Shown in pieces: positions 23,893-32,662 of a stretch of 64,000 nt of DNA (positions are counted from its first letter, which is position 1; each line of letters opens with the position of its first letter). This DNA is from Kocuria soli (GTDB lineage: Bacteria; Actinomycetota; Actinomycetes; Actinomycetales; Micrococcaceae). Below the pieces are notes generated by a model, which saw only the letters and a program-made list of their open reading frames with translations, ran no database searches and was not told where the DNA came from. The stretch lies in NCBI RefSeq assembly GCF_003797835.1, contig NZ_RKMF01000003.1, positions 62,001-126,000 of the forward strand, given 5' to 3'. The position numbers were made by a program, and so were the translations under genes.

Positions 23893-25130
23893 GTACCGTG
23901 GATCCTCCATTGTGGAACTTCAGTAGTGCTCCCGCCGGTTGGACAAGGACAACGCTGGGTCGAGTGCTGAGGTTTGGCAACGGTTCGGATTATTCCGATG
24001 TTGAAGTCGATGAACCGGGATACCCTGTCTATGGTTCAGGCGGTCAATTTCGATGGGCCAAAGATTGGTTATATGATGGTCCATCGATTCTATTCGGTCG
24101 CAAAGGTACCGTTGACCGCCCACTCTATGTTGAAGGCCGTTTCTGGACGGTCGACACCATGTATTATACGGCGCTTGACAGCAAACTTGCATGGCCAAAG
24201 TTTGTGTATTATTGGGCAACGAGAATTCCGTTCGATTATTACCAGACCAATACGGCGCTGCCCAGTATGACGCAATCTGACCTGGCTGGTGAACCAATCC
24301 TGCTACCGCCGCTCAATGAGCAGCGGGCGATCGCGGACTTCCTCGACCATGAAACCGCCGAGATCGACGCCATGGTGTCAGATCTCGAAGTGTCTCTCGA
24401 TCTGCTGCGTGAACGACGCACTGAGGTTGTTAACCAGTATATGTACCATGCGGTTGATGATCGGTTAGCGATCAAGTACCTGGGGTGTTTACAGGCAGGC
24501 CTGACGTTGGGCGCCACATACCAGGAGCCGATCGCAGAGTATCCATACTTGCGTGTGGCGAACGTTCAGGTTGGCCGCGTTGATCTCAGGGACGTGGCTA
24601 CGGTGGCTGTTCCTGAGCGCACCGCAAAGACCTCACGGCTCAAAGCCGGTGACGTTTTGATGACTGAAGGCGGTGACCGCGACAAGCTCGGTCGTGGGGC
24701 ACTGTGGTCAGGCAAAGTTGACCCCATGCTCCACCAAAATCACGTATTTGCCTTTAGATGCGATAAGGCACTCTCCCCTAAGTATTTGGTTTATGCGCTG
24801 GAAGCCTCCGAAGCTCGGATGTACTTTGATTTGACGGCTCGACAGTCGACGAATCTTGCGTCGACAAATTCGACAATCGTGAAGAATTTCAAGATTCCGA
24901 GACGAGATATTCTAGAGCAAGAAATGATTGTTGGGCAGATCGAGTTTGAGGTGGCGGAGATCGCGCAAGCGAGCGACGACATTGATCGCGCCATCACTCT
25001 CGCCAAAGAACGCCGTGCAGCATTGATATCGGCCGCCGTGACGGGGCAGATTGATGTGACCGCCAAGCGGAAGCCTGTTGCAGAGCAGTTGGAAGACGAC
25101 ATCGCCCAAGGAGTGCACACGTCATCATGA
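23889..25130 (+). CDS. hsdS: Type I restriction-modification specificity subunit
   Basis: 413 residues, coupled to hsdM and hsdR by ATGA overlaps. Two target-recognition domains are seen: the first (about 1-140) and second (about 195-350), each followed by a conserved coiled-coil spacer: PLNEQRAIADFLDHETAEIDAM and IEFEVAEIAQASDDIDRAI. Two domains imply a bipartite DNA target; the target sequence cannot be predicted. The DNA for the first recognition domain (about 23950-24280) is clearly richer in A/T than the rest of the operon, as expected if the domain was swapped by recombination. Confidence 0.95.
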   Translation: MSTVDPPLWNFSSAPAGWTRTTLGRVLRFGNGSDYSDVEVDEPGYPVYGSGGQFRWAKDWLYDGPSILFGRKGTVDRPLYVEGRFWTVDTMYYTALDSKLAWPKFVYYWATRIPFDYYQTNTALPSMTQSDLAGEPILLPPLNEQRAIADFLDHETAEIDAMVSDLEVSLDLLRERRTEVVNQYMYHAVDDRLAIKYLGCLQAGLTLGATYQEPIAEYPYLRVANVQVGRVDLRDVATVAVPERTAKTSRLKAGDVLMTEGGDRDKLGRGALWSGKVDPMLHQNHVFAFRCDKALSPKYLVYALEASEARMYFDLTARQSTNLASTNSTIVKNFKIPRRDILEQEMIVGQIEFEVAEIAQASDDIDRAITLAKERRAALISAAVTGQIDVTAKRKPVAEQLEDDIAQGVHTSS

Positions 25131-28100
25131 GCGCCGTCCACCAGGAGAAGTCCTTTCAACGCGAGATCGCGGAGTATCTGGAGCAGCACGGTTGGCTGCA
25201 TTCGCCCAACTCTCAGGGTTACGACAAAGAACGTGCTCTCTACCCGGAAGATCTCCTGGGCTGGCTGGAGGGCACCGCACCGGAGGATTTCGCGCGGATC
25301 GTGCCTCCGCAGGGGACGGAGGCTCAACAGGAGAAGGGGCGGCGTCGAATCCTGGATCGCGTGGTGTCCCGATTGTCAGCACGAGAATCAGATGGTGGCG
25401 GCACTCTCAACGTGCTGCGCAAGGGGTTCAGCGTCCCGGGCGCTCGGCGTCCCTTCGACATGGTGGGTTTTCCGCCGCAGGATGCGCTGAATCCGAACGT
25501 CGTCGTGAAGTACGGGAAGAACCGTCTGCGTGTGGTGCAGGAGGTGGTGTACTCCTCCAAGAAGGCCGACCGCATCGACCTGGTGCTGTTCCTCAACGGT
25601 CTGCCCATGGCCACGGTGGAGCTTAAGACCGACTTCACGCAGGGGCTGGAGGATGCCAAGCGCCAGTATCGCCAAGATCGTGCGCCCAAGGGTGAGCCAC
25701 TCCTGACGGAATTCCGAGGGGCGTTGGTTCACTTTGCGGTGAGCAATCAAGAGGTGGCTATGACCACCAAGTTGGCCGGGGACAGCACGTACTTCCTTCC
25801 CTTCAACAAGGGCCACGAGAACGGGAAGGGCAACCCGCCGGTGGAAGGTGGAACGGCGTCGTCGTACTTCTGGGAGGACCTCCTGGATCGGGACGCATGG
25901 CTGACCCTGCTGACTAAGTTCGTCTACGTCAAGCATGAAAAGGCGGTGGATCCCAACACTGGGCGGGACAAGAGCACGGCCTCCATTCGGTTCCCTCGCT
26001 ACCACCAGTGGCGCGCGGTGAACCGAATGACCGCGGATGCACGTGTAAACGGTCCGGGTCAGAAGTATCTGATTCAGCACTCGGCGGGTTCGGGCAAGAC
26101 GGACTCAATCGCGTGGACGGCTCACCGGCTCGCATCCCTGCATACGGAGGACGGCCAAAAGGTCTTTGACACCGTGGTGGTCATTGCTGATCGGCAGGTA
26201 CTGGATCAGCAACTCCAGGACGCGGTGGACCAACTCGTCACCCGTACCGGAACTTTTGAGGCCATCACTCGCGGGGGCGAGGGTTCTAAGGCGCAGCAAC
26301 TCACGGAGGCGCTGGCCAGCGGCGTGCCAATCATTGGCGTCACGCTTCAGACCTTTCCCTATGCGCTGGAGAAGATGCGTGAATCCAACGGCGAGCTGGC
26401 GGGTAAGCGCTTCGCGGTCATTGCTGACGAGGCACACTCCTCTCAGTCAGGTGAGTCCTCCAAGGCACTGAAGAAGTTGCTGTACTTGGCCGAACCGCCG
26501 TCGTCGGTGGAGTCCGATGATTTGACGCCGGATGAGGACCAGGACGCACTGAATGAGATGGCGTCCACCGTGGATGAGGACGGACGCATCAGCTTCCTGG
26601 CGTTCACCGCAACGCCCAAGGAGAAGACCCTGCAGCTGTTTGGTCGGCCGGACTCCAATGGGCGCCCGCAGCCGTTCGATCTGTACCCGATGAAGCAAGC
26701 CATTGAAGAGGGCTTCATCCTGGACGTGCTGCGCAATTACACGACCTACGACATGGCGGCGCGCATTGGCCAGAGGGTCGACGACGGCGGGGTTGAGCAT
26801 GAGGTCGACATCCGCAAGGGCACGCGCACGCTCATCAACTTTGTGGAGCTCCACCCGACAAATGTGTCGACCAAGGTGTCGGTGATCTTGGATCACTACC
26901 GGGGGACAGTACAGCGGCACCTCGGTGGGCAGGCGAAGGCGATGGTGGTGACCTCGTCGCGCACTCAGGCCATCCTGTATCAGCGCGCGTTTGAGAAGGC
27001 TATTGAGGAGGGCAACTACCCACTTAAGACCCTGGTGGCTTTCTCTGGGGAGGTGCCGGACCCGGACGTTGTTCCTCTGCCCGGTGGCGAGGCCCCCAAG
27101 GTCACAGAATCCACTATGACCCCGGGACTGCGTGGGCGTGACTTGGCGAAGGTGTTCGGTCAGGACGATCAGAACATCCTGGTGGTCGCCAATAAGTTCC
27201 AGACGGGCTTTGACCAGCCGCTTCTGGTGGCCATGTACGTGGACAAAAAGCTGTCCGGAATCTCTGCGGTCCAGACGTTGTCACGGTTGAACCGCGTGAA
27301 ACAAGGCAAGACAGACACCTACGTCCTGGACTTTGTGAACGACGCCGAGCAGATCGAGGCTGCGTTCCAGGAGTACTACGAAGATGCCCGGGTCGAGAAG
27401 GAATCTGATCCTGACCTGGTGATGCGTCTGATGGACAAGCTGCTGGCGCAGAACATCTTCACGGAGTCTGCGGTGGATTCGGTCTGGCGTGAGTGGAACT
27501 CCACCAGCGGGCGCAACATCCGACTGTCCGGACTCTTGGGGTCGGCCGTGGATCGGTTCGGGTACCGATGGAAGGAGGCCGTTTACGCCTCCGACACCAC
27601 TGAGCTGGAAGTTCTGGACGAGTTCCGCGGGAACCTCCGCGACTACGTGAAGGCGTATGCCTTCTTCTCCCAGATCCTTCACTTTGGCGACCCGCGCTTC
27701 CTGAAGCTGTCCGTGTACGCGGACCTCTTGGCCCGCAAGCTCCGAGACTTCCGCGACGACGACGCCGAAGCACCAGATGTGGATGTCTCCGACGTGGTGC
27801 TGACGCACTATCGCCTGACTAAGTCTCTGGAACAGCACGAGATGCAGCTGGTTTCCGACGGCGCAGCTGGCCTAGTGGGTATGACTGAGGCGGGAATGAA
27901 GCGGTCTCAGGAGGCTCAACGAGCGGGCGTTGCTGACGTGATTGAGAAGGTCAATAAGTACCTGGGTGACCTGGACGTGGACGATCAGTACAAGATCAAT
28001 GGAATTGACCAGCTGATCGGTGAGATGGCCAGCGAGGAGAGGCTGACAACGCAGGCTCGCCATAACAGTTCAGCGGAATTCCGGTACTCCCCGACTGTAA

Positions 28101-28252
28101 TCCGCCTAGCGGAAGACGCGATCTGGCGCCAGGAGGAAGCCAGTACCGAGGTGGTCAAGTACCTCCGCGACATGGACTCCCGGACGTTAGTGGACATGCT
28201 GATGGACTTCGGGCTGTACGACACTCTGCGCGAGCGGGGGAGTGCGGGGTGA
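25127..28252 (+). CDS. hsdR: Type I restriction endonuclease subunit
   Basis: 1041 residues. The N-terminal nuclease domain has the PD-(D/E)xK pattern in RIDLVLFLNGLPMATVELK. The SF2 motor follows: Walker A in HSAGSGKTDSIAW near residue 325, DEAHSSQ box near residue 435, FLAFTATP, and a late VANKFQTGFDQP with LSRLNRV. Length is normal for HsdR. It uses ATP to pump unmodified DNA and cut away from the site. The gene ends 1 bp before the ATG of the membrane-protein gene, so they are probably co-transcribed. Confidence 0.95.
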   Translation: MSAVHQEKSFQREIAEYLEQHGWLHSPNSQGYDKERALYPEDLLGWLEGTAPEDFARIVPPQGTEAQQEKGRRRILDRVVSRLSARESDGGGTLNVLRKGFSVPGARRPFDMVGFPPQDALNPNVVVKYGKNRLRVVQEVVYSSKKADRIDLVLFLNGLPMATVELKTDFTQGLEDAKRQYRQDRAPKGEPLLTEFRGALVHFAVSNQEVAMTTKLAGDSTYFLPFNKGHENGKGNPPVEGGTASSYFWEDLLDRDAWLTLLTKFVYVKHEKAVDPNTGRDKSTASIRFPRYHQWRAVNRMTADARVNGPGQKYLIQHSAGSGKTDSIAWTAHRLASLHTEDGQKVFDTVVVIADRQVLDQQLQDAVDQLVTRTGTFEAITRGGEGSKAQQLTEALASGVPIIGVTLQTFPYALEKMRESNGELAGKRFAVIADEAHSSQSGESSKALKKLLYLAEPPSSVESDDLTPDEDQDALNEMASTVDEDGRISFLAFTATPKEKTLQLFGRPDSNGRPQPFDLYPMKQAIEEGFILDVLRNYTTYDMAARIGQRVDDGGVEHEVDIRKGTRTLINFVELHPTNVSTKVSVILDHYRGTVQRHLGGQAKAMVVTSSRTQAILYQRAFEKAIEEGNYPLKTLVAFSGEVPDPDVVPLPGGEAPKVTESTMTPGLRGRDLAKVFGQDDQNILVVANKFQTGFDQPLLVAMYVDKKLSGISAVQTLSRLNRVKQGKTDTYVLDFVNDAEQIEAAFQEYYEDARVEKESDPDLVMRLMDKLLAQNIFTESAVDSVWREWNSTSGRNIRLSGLLGSAVDRFGYRWKEAVYASDTTELEVLDEFRGNLRDYVKAYAFFSQILHFGDPRFLKLSVYADLLARKLRDFRDDDAEAPDVDVSDVVLTHYRLTKSLEQHEMQLVSDGAAGLVGMTEAGMKRSQEAQRAGVADVIEKVNKYLGDLDVDDQYKINGIDQLIGEMASEERLTTQARHNSSAEFRYSPTVIRLAEDAIWRQEEASTEVVKYLRDMDSRTLVDMLMDFGLYDTLRERGSAG

Positions 28253-28253
28253 C

Positions 28254-29537
28254 ATGAATCTCTGGAAGAAAGCTCGTTCAAAGAACTCTGATCTTCCGAA
28301 ACATGAACGAGGGCTGTCGGCTAGATTAGAAGCCACTCTCTATCCCTCTTGGTCGAGGAGTGATGCCAAGAGTGCAATGCCATGGGTTGATAGAGAAGGA
28401 ATTCAGCAAGAAATACACAAACTCACATCTAACTCAGACTACAAATGGAGTAAATCACAAATATTCAAATTCTCCTTTGGTGGGGTCCTTGGCGCCATAG
28501 TCTGGCTTGGGGTGTCATTGGCGATTCTATCGGGCACCCTGGAACCAGTGGTCTGGTTTGACCGGGATACTATTTCGGCATATATGTATGCCGTGTACGG
28601 AGCTGAGGAGATCTATAGAATACCCTCAATCCTGATTGCCTTAGTTGGTATTCAAGTTACTTTTGTGATTGCTACTGCACTCCAGGAGCTTCCAGCACGT
28701 GAAGCGTTATCCGACCAGGACAGCAATCAGGCAAAACTCGAGCCGCTGCAGGCATTCCTTGGAGTTGGGATCAGTGTCTTCTCCTGCTATTTTCTAGTTC
28801 TCGAATTCGTCAACGCCCTATCGGGGGTAATCAATGGGCAGCTCGCGTCTATTGACATTTTACGAGGCTTCATTTACGCGATGCTATTTTCTATAGCATT
28901 CGCGCTCATGAATATCAGACGTGCAACTCCTCTGACAAGAGCAGATCAGTGGGGGTCGCTAGAGGAGTACCATCAGCGATACGCGGAGTCAATGTCGAAG
29001 CTGAATAAGACTTGGTCGAACATGTCCTGGCCTCGCCGTGTGGCTGTGAAGTTGGGGCTGTCCGCATGGGGATTTGTCTTGGTATTTCTGACTTTCGTAA
29101 TACCGGTAGCCATAATTCTGATAGGTATGCCAGAAAGCGCTCGTGCTGCCGTGCCGCTGCTGATACCCTTCGAGGTATTGATCGGCGTGTGGTGTTTTTT
29201 CTGGAGATATTATAATACGGTTGGGATGCCTGACGGTAACAATCCGGTTGGTCGCACCATGGACAACCTTCTCATAGTGTACCTCCTTGTGTCCGTGGGA
29301 GTCTCCCTAGTTTTGATGATGGTGATGATGATTGGACAGGTTCATCTGGTGTTGATTCTGTGCTTGGGGGTGCATGGTTTCGCTGTATCAGTTGTCGCGT
29401 GGGTTAGACAGAGAGCTTCTCCGAATTCCCGACGCCGGATAAATGGTAGGGGCGGCAGGACTTTACGGAAAGTCGACGAACTGAAATTTGAAACAGAAGT
29501 CGCATTCGATAAGCTTAGTAAAGCTAGAGAAAAATAG
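28254..29537 (+). CDS. Unrecognised multi-span membrane protein in the defence island
   Basis: 427 residues from ATG 28254, 1 bp after the hsdR stop. No family is recognised. A basic, hydrophilic N-terminus (about 75 residues) precedes some eight hydrophobic segments, among them VLGAIVWLGVSLAIL, LIALVGIQVTFVIATAL, FLGVGISVFSCYFLVLEF, WGFVLVFLTFVIPVAIILI, LLIVYLLVSVGVSLVLMM and a final one ending VSVVAWV; the C-terminus is basic and cytosolic-looking. Codon use is far more A/T-rich than the flanking chromosome, a sign of recent transfer. Position behind hsdR suggests a defence accessory, possibly a membrane effector; this is inference only. Confidence 0.75.
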   Translation: MNLWKKARSKNSDLPKHERGLSARLEATLYPSWSRSDAKSAMPWVDREGIQQEIHKLTSNSDYKWSKSQIFKFSFGGVLGAIVWLGVSLAILSGTLEPVVWFDRDTISAYMYAVYGAEEIYRIPSILIALVGIQVTFVIATALQELPAREALSDQDSNQAKLEPLQAFLGVGISVFSCYFLVLEFVNALSGVINGQLASIDILRGFIYAMLFSIAFALMNIRRATPLTRADQWGSLEEYHQRYAESMSKLNKTWSNMSWPRRVAVKLGLSAWGFVLVFLTFVIPVAIILIGMPESARAAVPLLIPFEVLIGVWCFFWRYYNTVGMPDGNNPVGRTMDNLLIVYLLVSVGVSLVLMMVMMIGQVHLVLILCLGVHGFAVSVVAWVRQRASPNSRRRINGRGGRTLRKVDELKFETEVAFDKLSKAREK

Positions 29538-29619
29538 AGCGAATTAATGTCGAGTGAATCAATGACGTGCAATTCCTTAATGGCGATCGTTCGCCCTATG
29601 CCGGTTGCACCCTGATCCC

Positions 29620-30432
29620 ATGACCCACCACCTCATCCTCGCCGGATGCGGCGACCTCGGCACCGAGCTCGGGCGCCGGATGACCCAGAAGGGCTGGCAA
29701 GCCACCGGTGTCCGCCGCTCCACGGACAAGCTCCCGGAGAGCGTCGTTCCCATCGGCATGGACCTGACCAATCCGGGCGACCGCGCGCTCCCACACGCAG
29801 ACGCCGTCGTCATCACCCTGACGGCCCGGGCGCGGGAAATTGACGAATACCGCAGCACCTACATCGGCGCACTCCACGGCCTGCGTAGCGCGCTGGACAA
29901 AGGCGGGAGTAACCCGCAGCGCGTGCTTCTGGTCTCGAGCACCGCGGTGCTCGGGGACCCGGACGGGCAGACCCTCACGGAAGACGCAACACCAAACCCC
30001 CAAAGGCCCACCGCCAAGGTGCTCCTGGAGGCCGAACACTTGGCTCAGGAGCTGTTTCCCAACGTGAGCATCATCCGCCCGGCGGGGATCTACGGACCTG
30101 GCAGGTCATCGTTCATCGGCCGGGTGCGTAATGGCGAACCCATGAACCACCGCAAGATCACCAACCGCATCCACCGGGATGACCTGGTCACAGTCCTGGA
30201 ACGCGTGCTGGAAGCCGACCGACCGCCGTCGTTGCTGCACGCAGTGGACACGGAACCGGCGCCCATGGGCGATGTGGCCGCCTACGTCGCGGGGCTGCTC
30301 AACGTGCCAGTCCCGCCGGACAAACCCGGGGGCCCACAAGGCAAGGCCCTGGACAGCGCACGGATGCAGGAACTCGTGGGAATCCTCCGGTACCCGACCT
30401 ACCGCGAGGGCTACTCCGCACTGCTGACCTGA
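29620..30432 (+). CDS. NAD-dependent epimerase/dehydratase-like SDR
   Basis: 270 residues from ATG 29620 (no SD; a CCCTATG box 20 bp upstream suggests leaderless translation). Atypical extended SDR: the glycine motif is AGCGDLGTELGRRM, VLLVSSTAVLGD supplies the active-site serine, but the usual Y-x3-K is replaced by a less clear PTAKVLLEAE; IRPAGIYGPGR follows. Resembles YeeZ-type NAD(P)-binding proteins of unknown substrate. High GC returns here, marking the right edge of the defence island. Confidence 0.8.
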   Translation: MTHHLILAGCGDLGTELGRRMTQKGWQATGVRRSTDKLPESVVPIGMDLTNPGDRALPHADAVVITLTARAREIDEYRSTYIGALHGLRSALDKGGSNPQRVLLVSSTAVLGDPDGQTLTEDATPNPQRPTAKVLLEAEHLAQELFPNVSIIRPAGIYGPGRSSFIGRVRNGEPMNHRKITNRIHRDDLVTVLERVLEADRPPSLLHAVDTEPAPMGDVAAYVAGLLNVPVPPDKPGGPQGKALDSARMQELVGILRYPTYREGYSALLT

Positions 30433-30474
30433 CCGGTTGCTAGGGCGGCCGTGAGGTTGCCGCAACGCAACCGG
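30433..30474 (+). terminator. Possible terminator hairpin
   Basis: CCGGTTGC (30433-30440), directly after the SDR stop, pairs perfectly with GCAACCGG (30467-30474), 8 bp with a 26-nt loop that holds a small GTTGC/GCAAC hairpin. No U-tract. Confidence 0.35.
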
Positions 30475-30544
30475 GCGCAGCCGGGCACGAGGGGTCGATG
30501 CAATATCCTGGAGACAGTCCATTGGACCCGTCGAAGGAGACGAG

Positions 30545-31579
30545 ATGCGCGCCCTGCAGTACGTGGAGATCGGCAAGCCGCCCCAGGTGGTGGAGATCGA
30601 CAAGCCCACGCCCGCCCCGGGCGAGGTCCTGCTCAAGGTCACCGCAGCCGGTGCCTGCCACTCGGACGAATTCATCATGTCCCTGCCCGAAGACCAGTAC
30701 ATCTACGGTCTGCCGCTCACCCTCGGCCACGAGGGCGTGGGCATCGTGGAGGAACTCGGCGAGGGTGCCACGGGCGTGAAGGTGGGCGACGCCGTCGCCG
30801 TCTACGGCCCGTGGGGCTGTGGCGCGTGCAAGAAGTGCCAGGAAGGCCACGAGCAGTACTGCCCGCACGCGGCCGAACTCGGCATCGCCCCTCCCGGGCT
30901 CGGCAGCCCGGGTTCCATGGCGGAGTACATGATCGTCAAGTCCCCGCGGCATCTGGTCCCGATCGGTGACCTGGACCCCGTGGCCGCCGTGGCGCTCACC
31001 GATGCCGGCCTGACCCCCTACCACGCGATCAAGTCCGTCATGCCGCGCCTTTCCGGCGCCTCTTGGGTGGTCACGATCGGCGCCGGCGGCCTGGGTCACA
31101 TGGCCATTCAGCTGCTCAAGGTCATGACCGGTGCCTCCGTCATCACCTTGGACGTCAACGAGGAAAAGCTCGCGTTCGCCCGGGAGATGGGCGCGGATCA
31201 CACGGCCCTCTCGGACGAGAACGCCCCCGAGGAGATCCGGAAGATCACCGGCGGCGCCATGGCCGACGTGGTGTTGGACTTCGTGGGCATCCAGCCGACC
31301 GTGGAGACCGCGGGCAAGTGCGTGCACACGGAGTCGGAGATCGTGATCGTCGGCGTGGGCAACGGTGCCCTGCCCGTCGGCATCTTCACCCTCCCCTACG
31401 AAACCGTGGTGCGCGCGCCCTACTGGGGTTACCGCCAGGAACTGGCCGAAGTGGTTGACCTGGCTCGCCGCGGCAAGATCACGGTGGAGACTGAGACCTT
31501 CCCGCTGGACGAGGGCTTCAAGGCCTACGAGCGCATGCACGAAGGCTCGCTGCGCGGCCGCGCCGTCGTGGTGCCGTAA
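30545..31579 (+). CDS. Zn-dependent NAD(P) alcohol dehydrogenase
   Basis: 344 residues, ATG 30545 preceded by GAAGGAG. Zinc ligands are in AGACHSDEF and LGHEGVGIV; the structural zinc loop is CGACKKCQEGHEQYC; Rossmann motif IGAGGLGHMAIQLL. This is the AdhA/AdhP-like medium-chain branch acting on primary alcohols or aldehydes. Monocistronic: a strong terminator follows 17 bp after its stop. Confidence 0.9.
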   Translation: MRALQYVEIGKPPQVVEIDKPTPAPGEVLLKVTAAGACHSDEFIMSLPEDQYIYGLPLTLGHEGVGIVEELGEGATGVKVGDAVAVYGPWGCGACKKCQEGHEQYCPHAAELGIAPPGLGSPGSMAEYMIVKSPRHLVPIGDLDPVAAVALTDAGLTPYHAIKSVMPRLSGASWVVTIGAGGLGHMAIQLLKVMTGASVITLDVNEEKLAFAREMGADHTALSDENAPEEIRKITGGAMADVVLDFVGIQPTVETAGKCVHTESEIVIVGVGNGALPVGIFTLPYETVVRAPYWGYRQELAEVVDLARRGKITVETETFPLDEGFKAYERMHEGSLRGRAVVVP

Positions 31580-31596
31580 CCGCAGGACCAAGCAGG

Positions 31597-31634
31597 GGGG
31601 CGACGGCGGAACTCACGTTCCGCCGTCGCCCCTT
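31597..31634 (+). terminator. Strong intrinsic terminator of the alcohol dehydrogenase gene
   Basis: A perfect 16-bp stem, 31597-31612 with 31617-31632, closes a TCAC tetraloop and is followed by TT. It is the most stable-looking terminator in the window. Confidence 0.8.
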
Positions 31635-31768
31635 CGCCATCCGTGGCTCGGGGCTGTTCGCGGGTACAGGAATTCGGCAGCGCACTGGGTTCCCGGACGT
31701 ACCGTGGAGGAAAAGCTCGCTGTCGACCTGAACAGCGCAGCCGCAGCAAGCCGTCGAAAGGATCCGTG

Positions 31769-32626
31769 ATGGACCAGAACCAGGACCGCACCCCCACCGC
31801 CGACCAGGCCGAGGACAACGCGTTCTTCCCCTCGCCGTATTCGCTGTCCCAATACACCGCCAGCCGCACGGACTTCGACGGCCTGGGCACCGACCAGAAG
31901 TACGACGGCGGCCGCTGGAAGGTGCTGGTGGTGGCCACGGACGAGCGGTACATGCTCATGCAGAACGGCACGTTCTTCTCCACCGGCAACCACCCCGTGG
32001 AGACCCTGTTGCCCCTGCACCACATCGCGGAAGCGGGCTACGGCATCGATGTCGCCACGGTCAGCGGCGGACCCGGCAAGTTCGAGTGGTGGGCCTTCCC
32101 CCACGACGACGACGCCGTCAAAGCCGCCTGGCAGCTCACCCAAGAGAGCTTCAAGTCGCCCAAGAAGCTGGCTGACGTGCTGGAAAGCGGTCTGGACGAC
32201 TACGCTGCCATCTTCATCCCCGGCGGTCACGGGGCCATGAACGGCCTTCCCGCCAGCCCGGAACTGGGCAAGGCCTTGGAGTTCTTCCTGGCCAACGACC
32301 GCCTGGTCATCAGCCTGTGCCACGGCCCTGCGGGACTGTTGGCTGCGGGTCTTGGTGGTGACTCCAACCCGTTCGCCGGGTACAAGATCGTGGCGTTCCC
32401 GGACGCCCTGGACTTCGGGCCCAACGTGGAGATCGGCTACCTGCCCGGCAAGATGCCGTGGGCCTTGGGCGAGGCGTTGCAGGAGGCCGGTGTCGAGGTC
32501 ACCAACTCGGACATGTCCGGGGCGACCACCCGTGACCGCAACCTGCTGACGGGGGACAGCCCCTTGGCCGCCAACCAGCTGGGCAAGGAATCCGCCGCTG
32601 CGTTGTTGGAGGTTTTCGGGGACTGA
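31769..32626 (+). CDS. hchA: HchA/Hsp31-like DJ-1 superfamily glyoxalase or deglycase
   Basis: 285 residues from ATG 31769 (GAAAGGATCC upstream). Class I glutamine-amidotransferase-like fold; LVVATDERYMLMQNG, FEWWAFPHDDDAV and IFIPGGHGAMN match Hsp31, and the nucleophile cysteine is in SLCHGPAGLL. The long N-terminal part with NHPVETLLPL and the C-terminal TTRDRNLLTGDSPLAAN are diagnostic of HchA rather than small YajL proteins. Expected role: glutathione-independent methylglyoxal detoxification or protein repair in stress. Confidence 0.88.
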   Translation: MDQNQDRTPTADQAEDNAFFPSPYSLSQYTASRTDFDGLGTDQKYDGGRWKVLVVATDERYMLMQNGTFFSTGNHPVETLLPLHHIAEAGYGIDVATVSGGPGKFEWWAFPHDDDAVKAAWQLTQESFKSPKKLADVLESGLDDYAAIFIPGGHGAMNGLPASPELGKALEFFLANDRLVISLCHGPAGLLAAGLGGDSNPFAGYKIVAFPDALDFGPNVEIGYLPGKMPWALGEALQEAGVEVTNSDMSGATTRDRNLLTGDSPLAANQLGKESAAALLEVFGD

Positions 32627-32662
32627 AGCCCTGCCCGCCGGCCCGTGCCGTCCGGAAACGGG

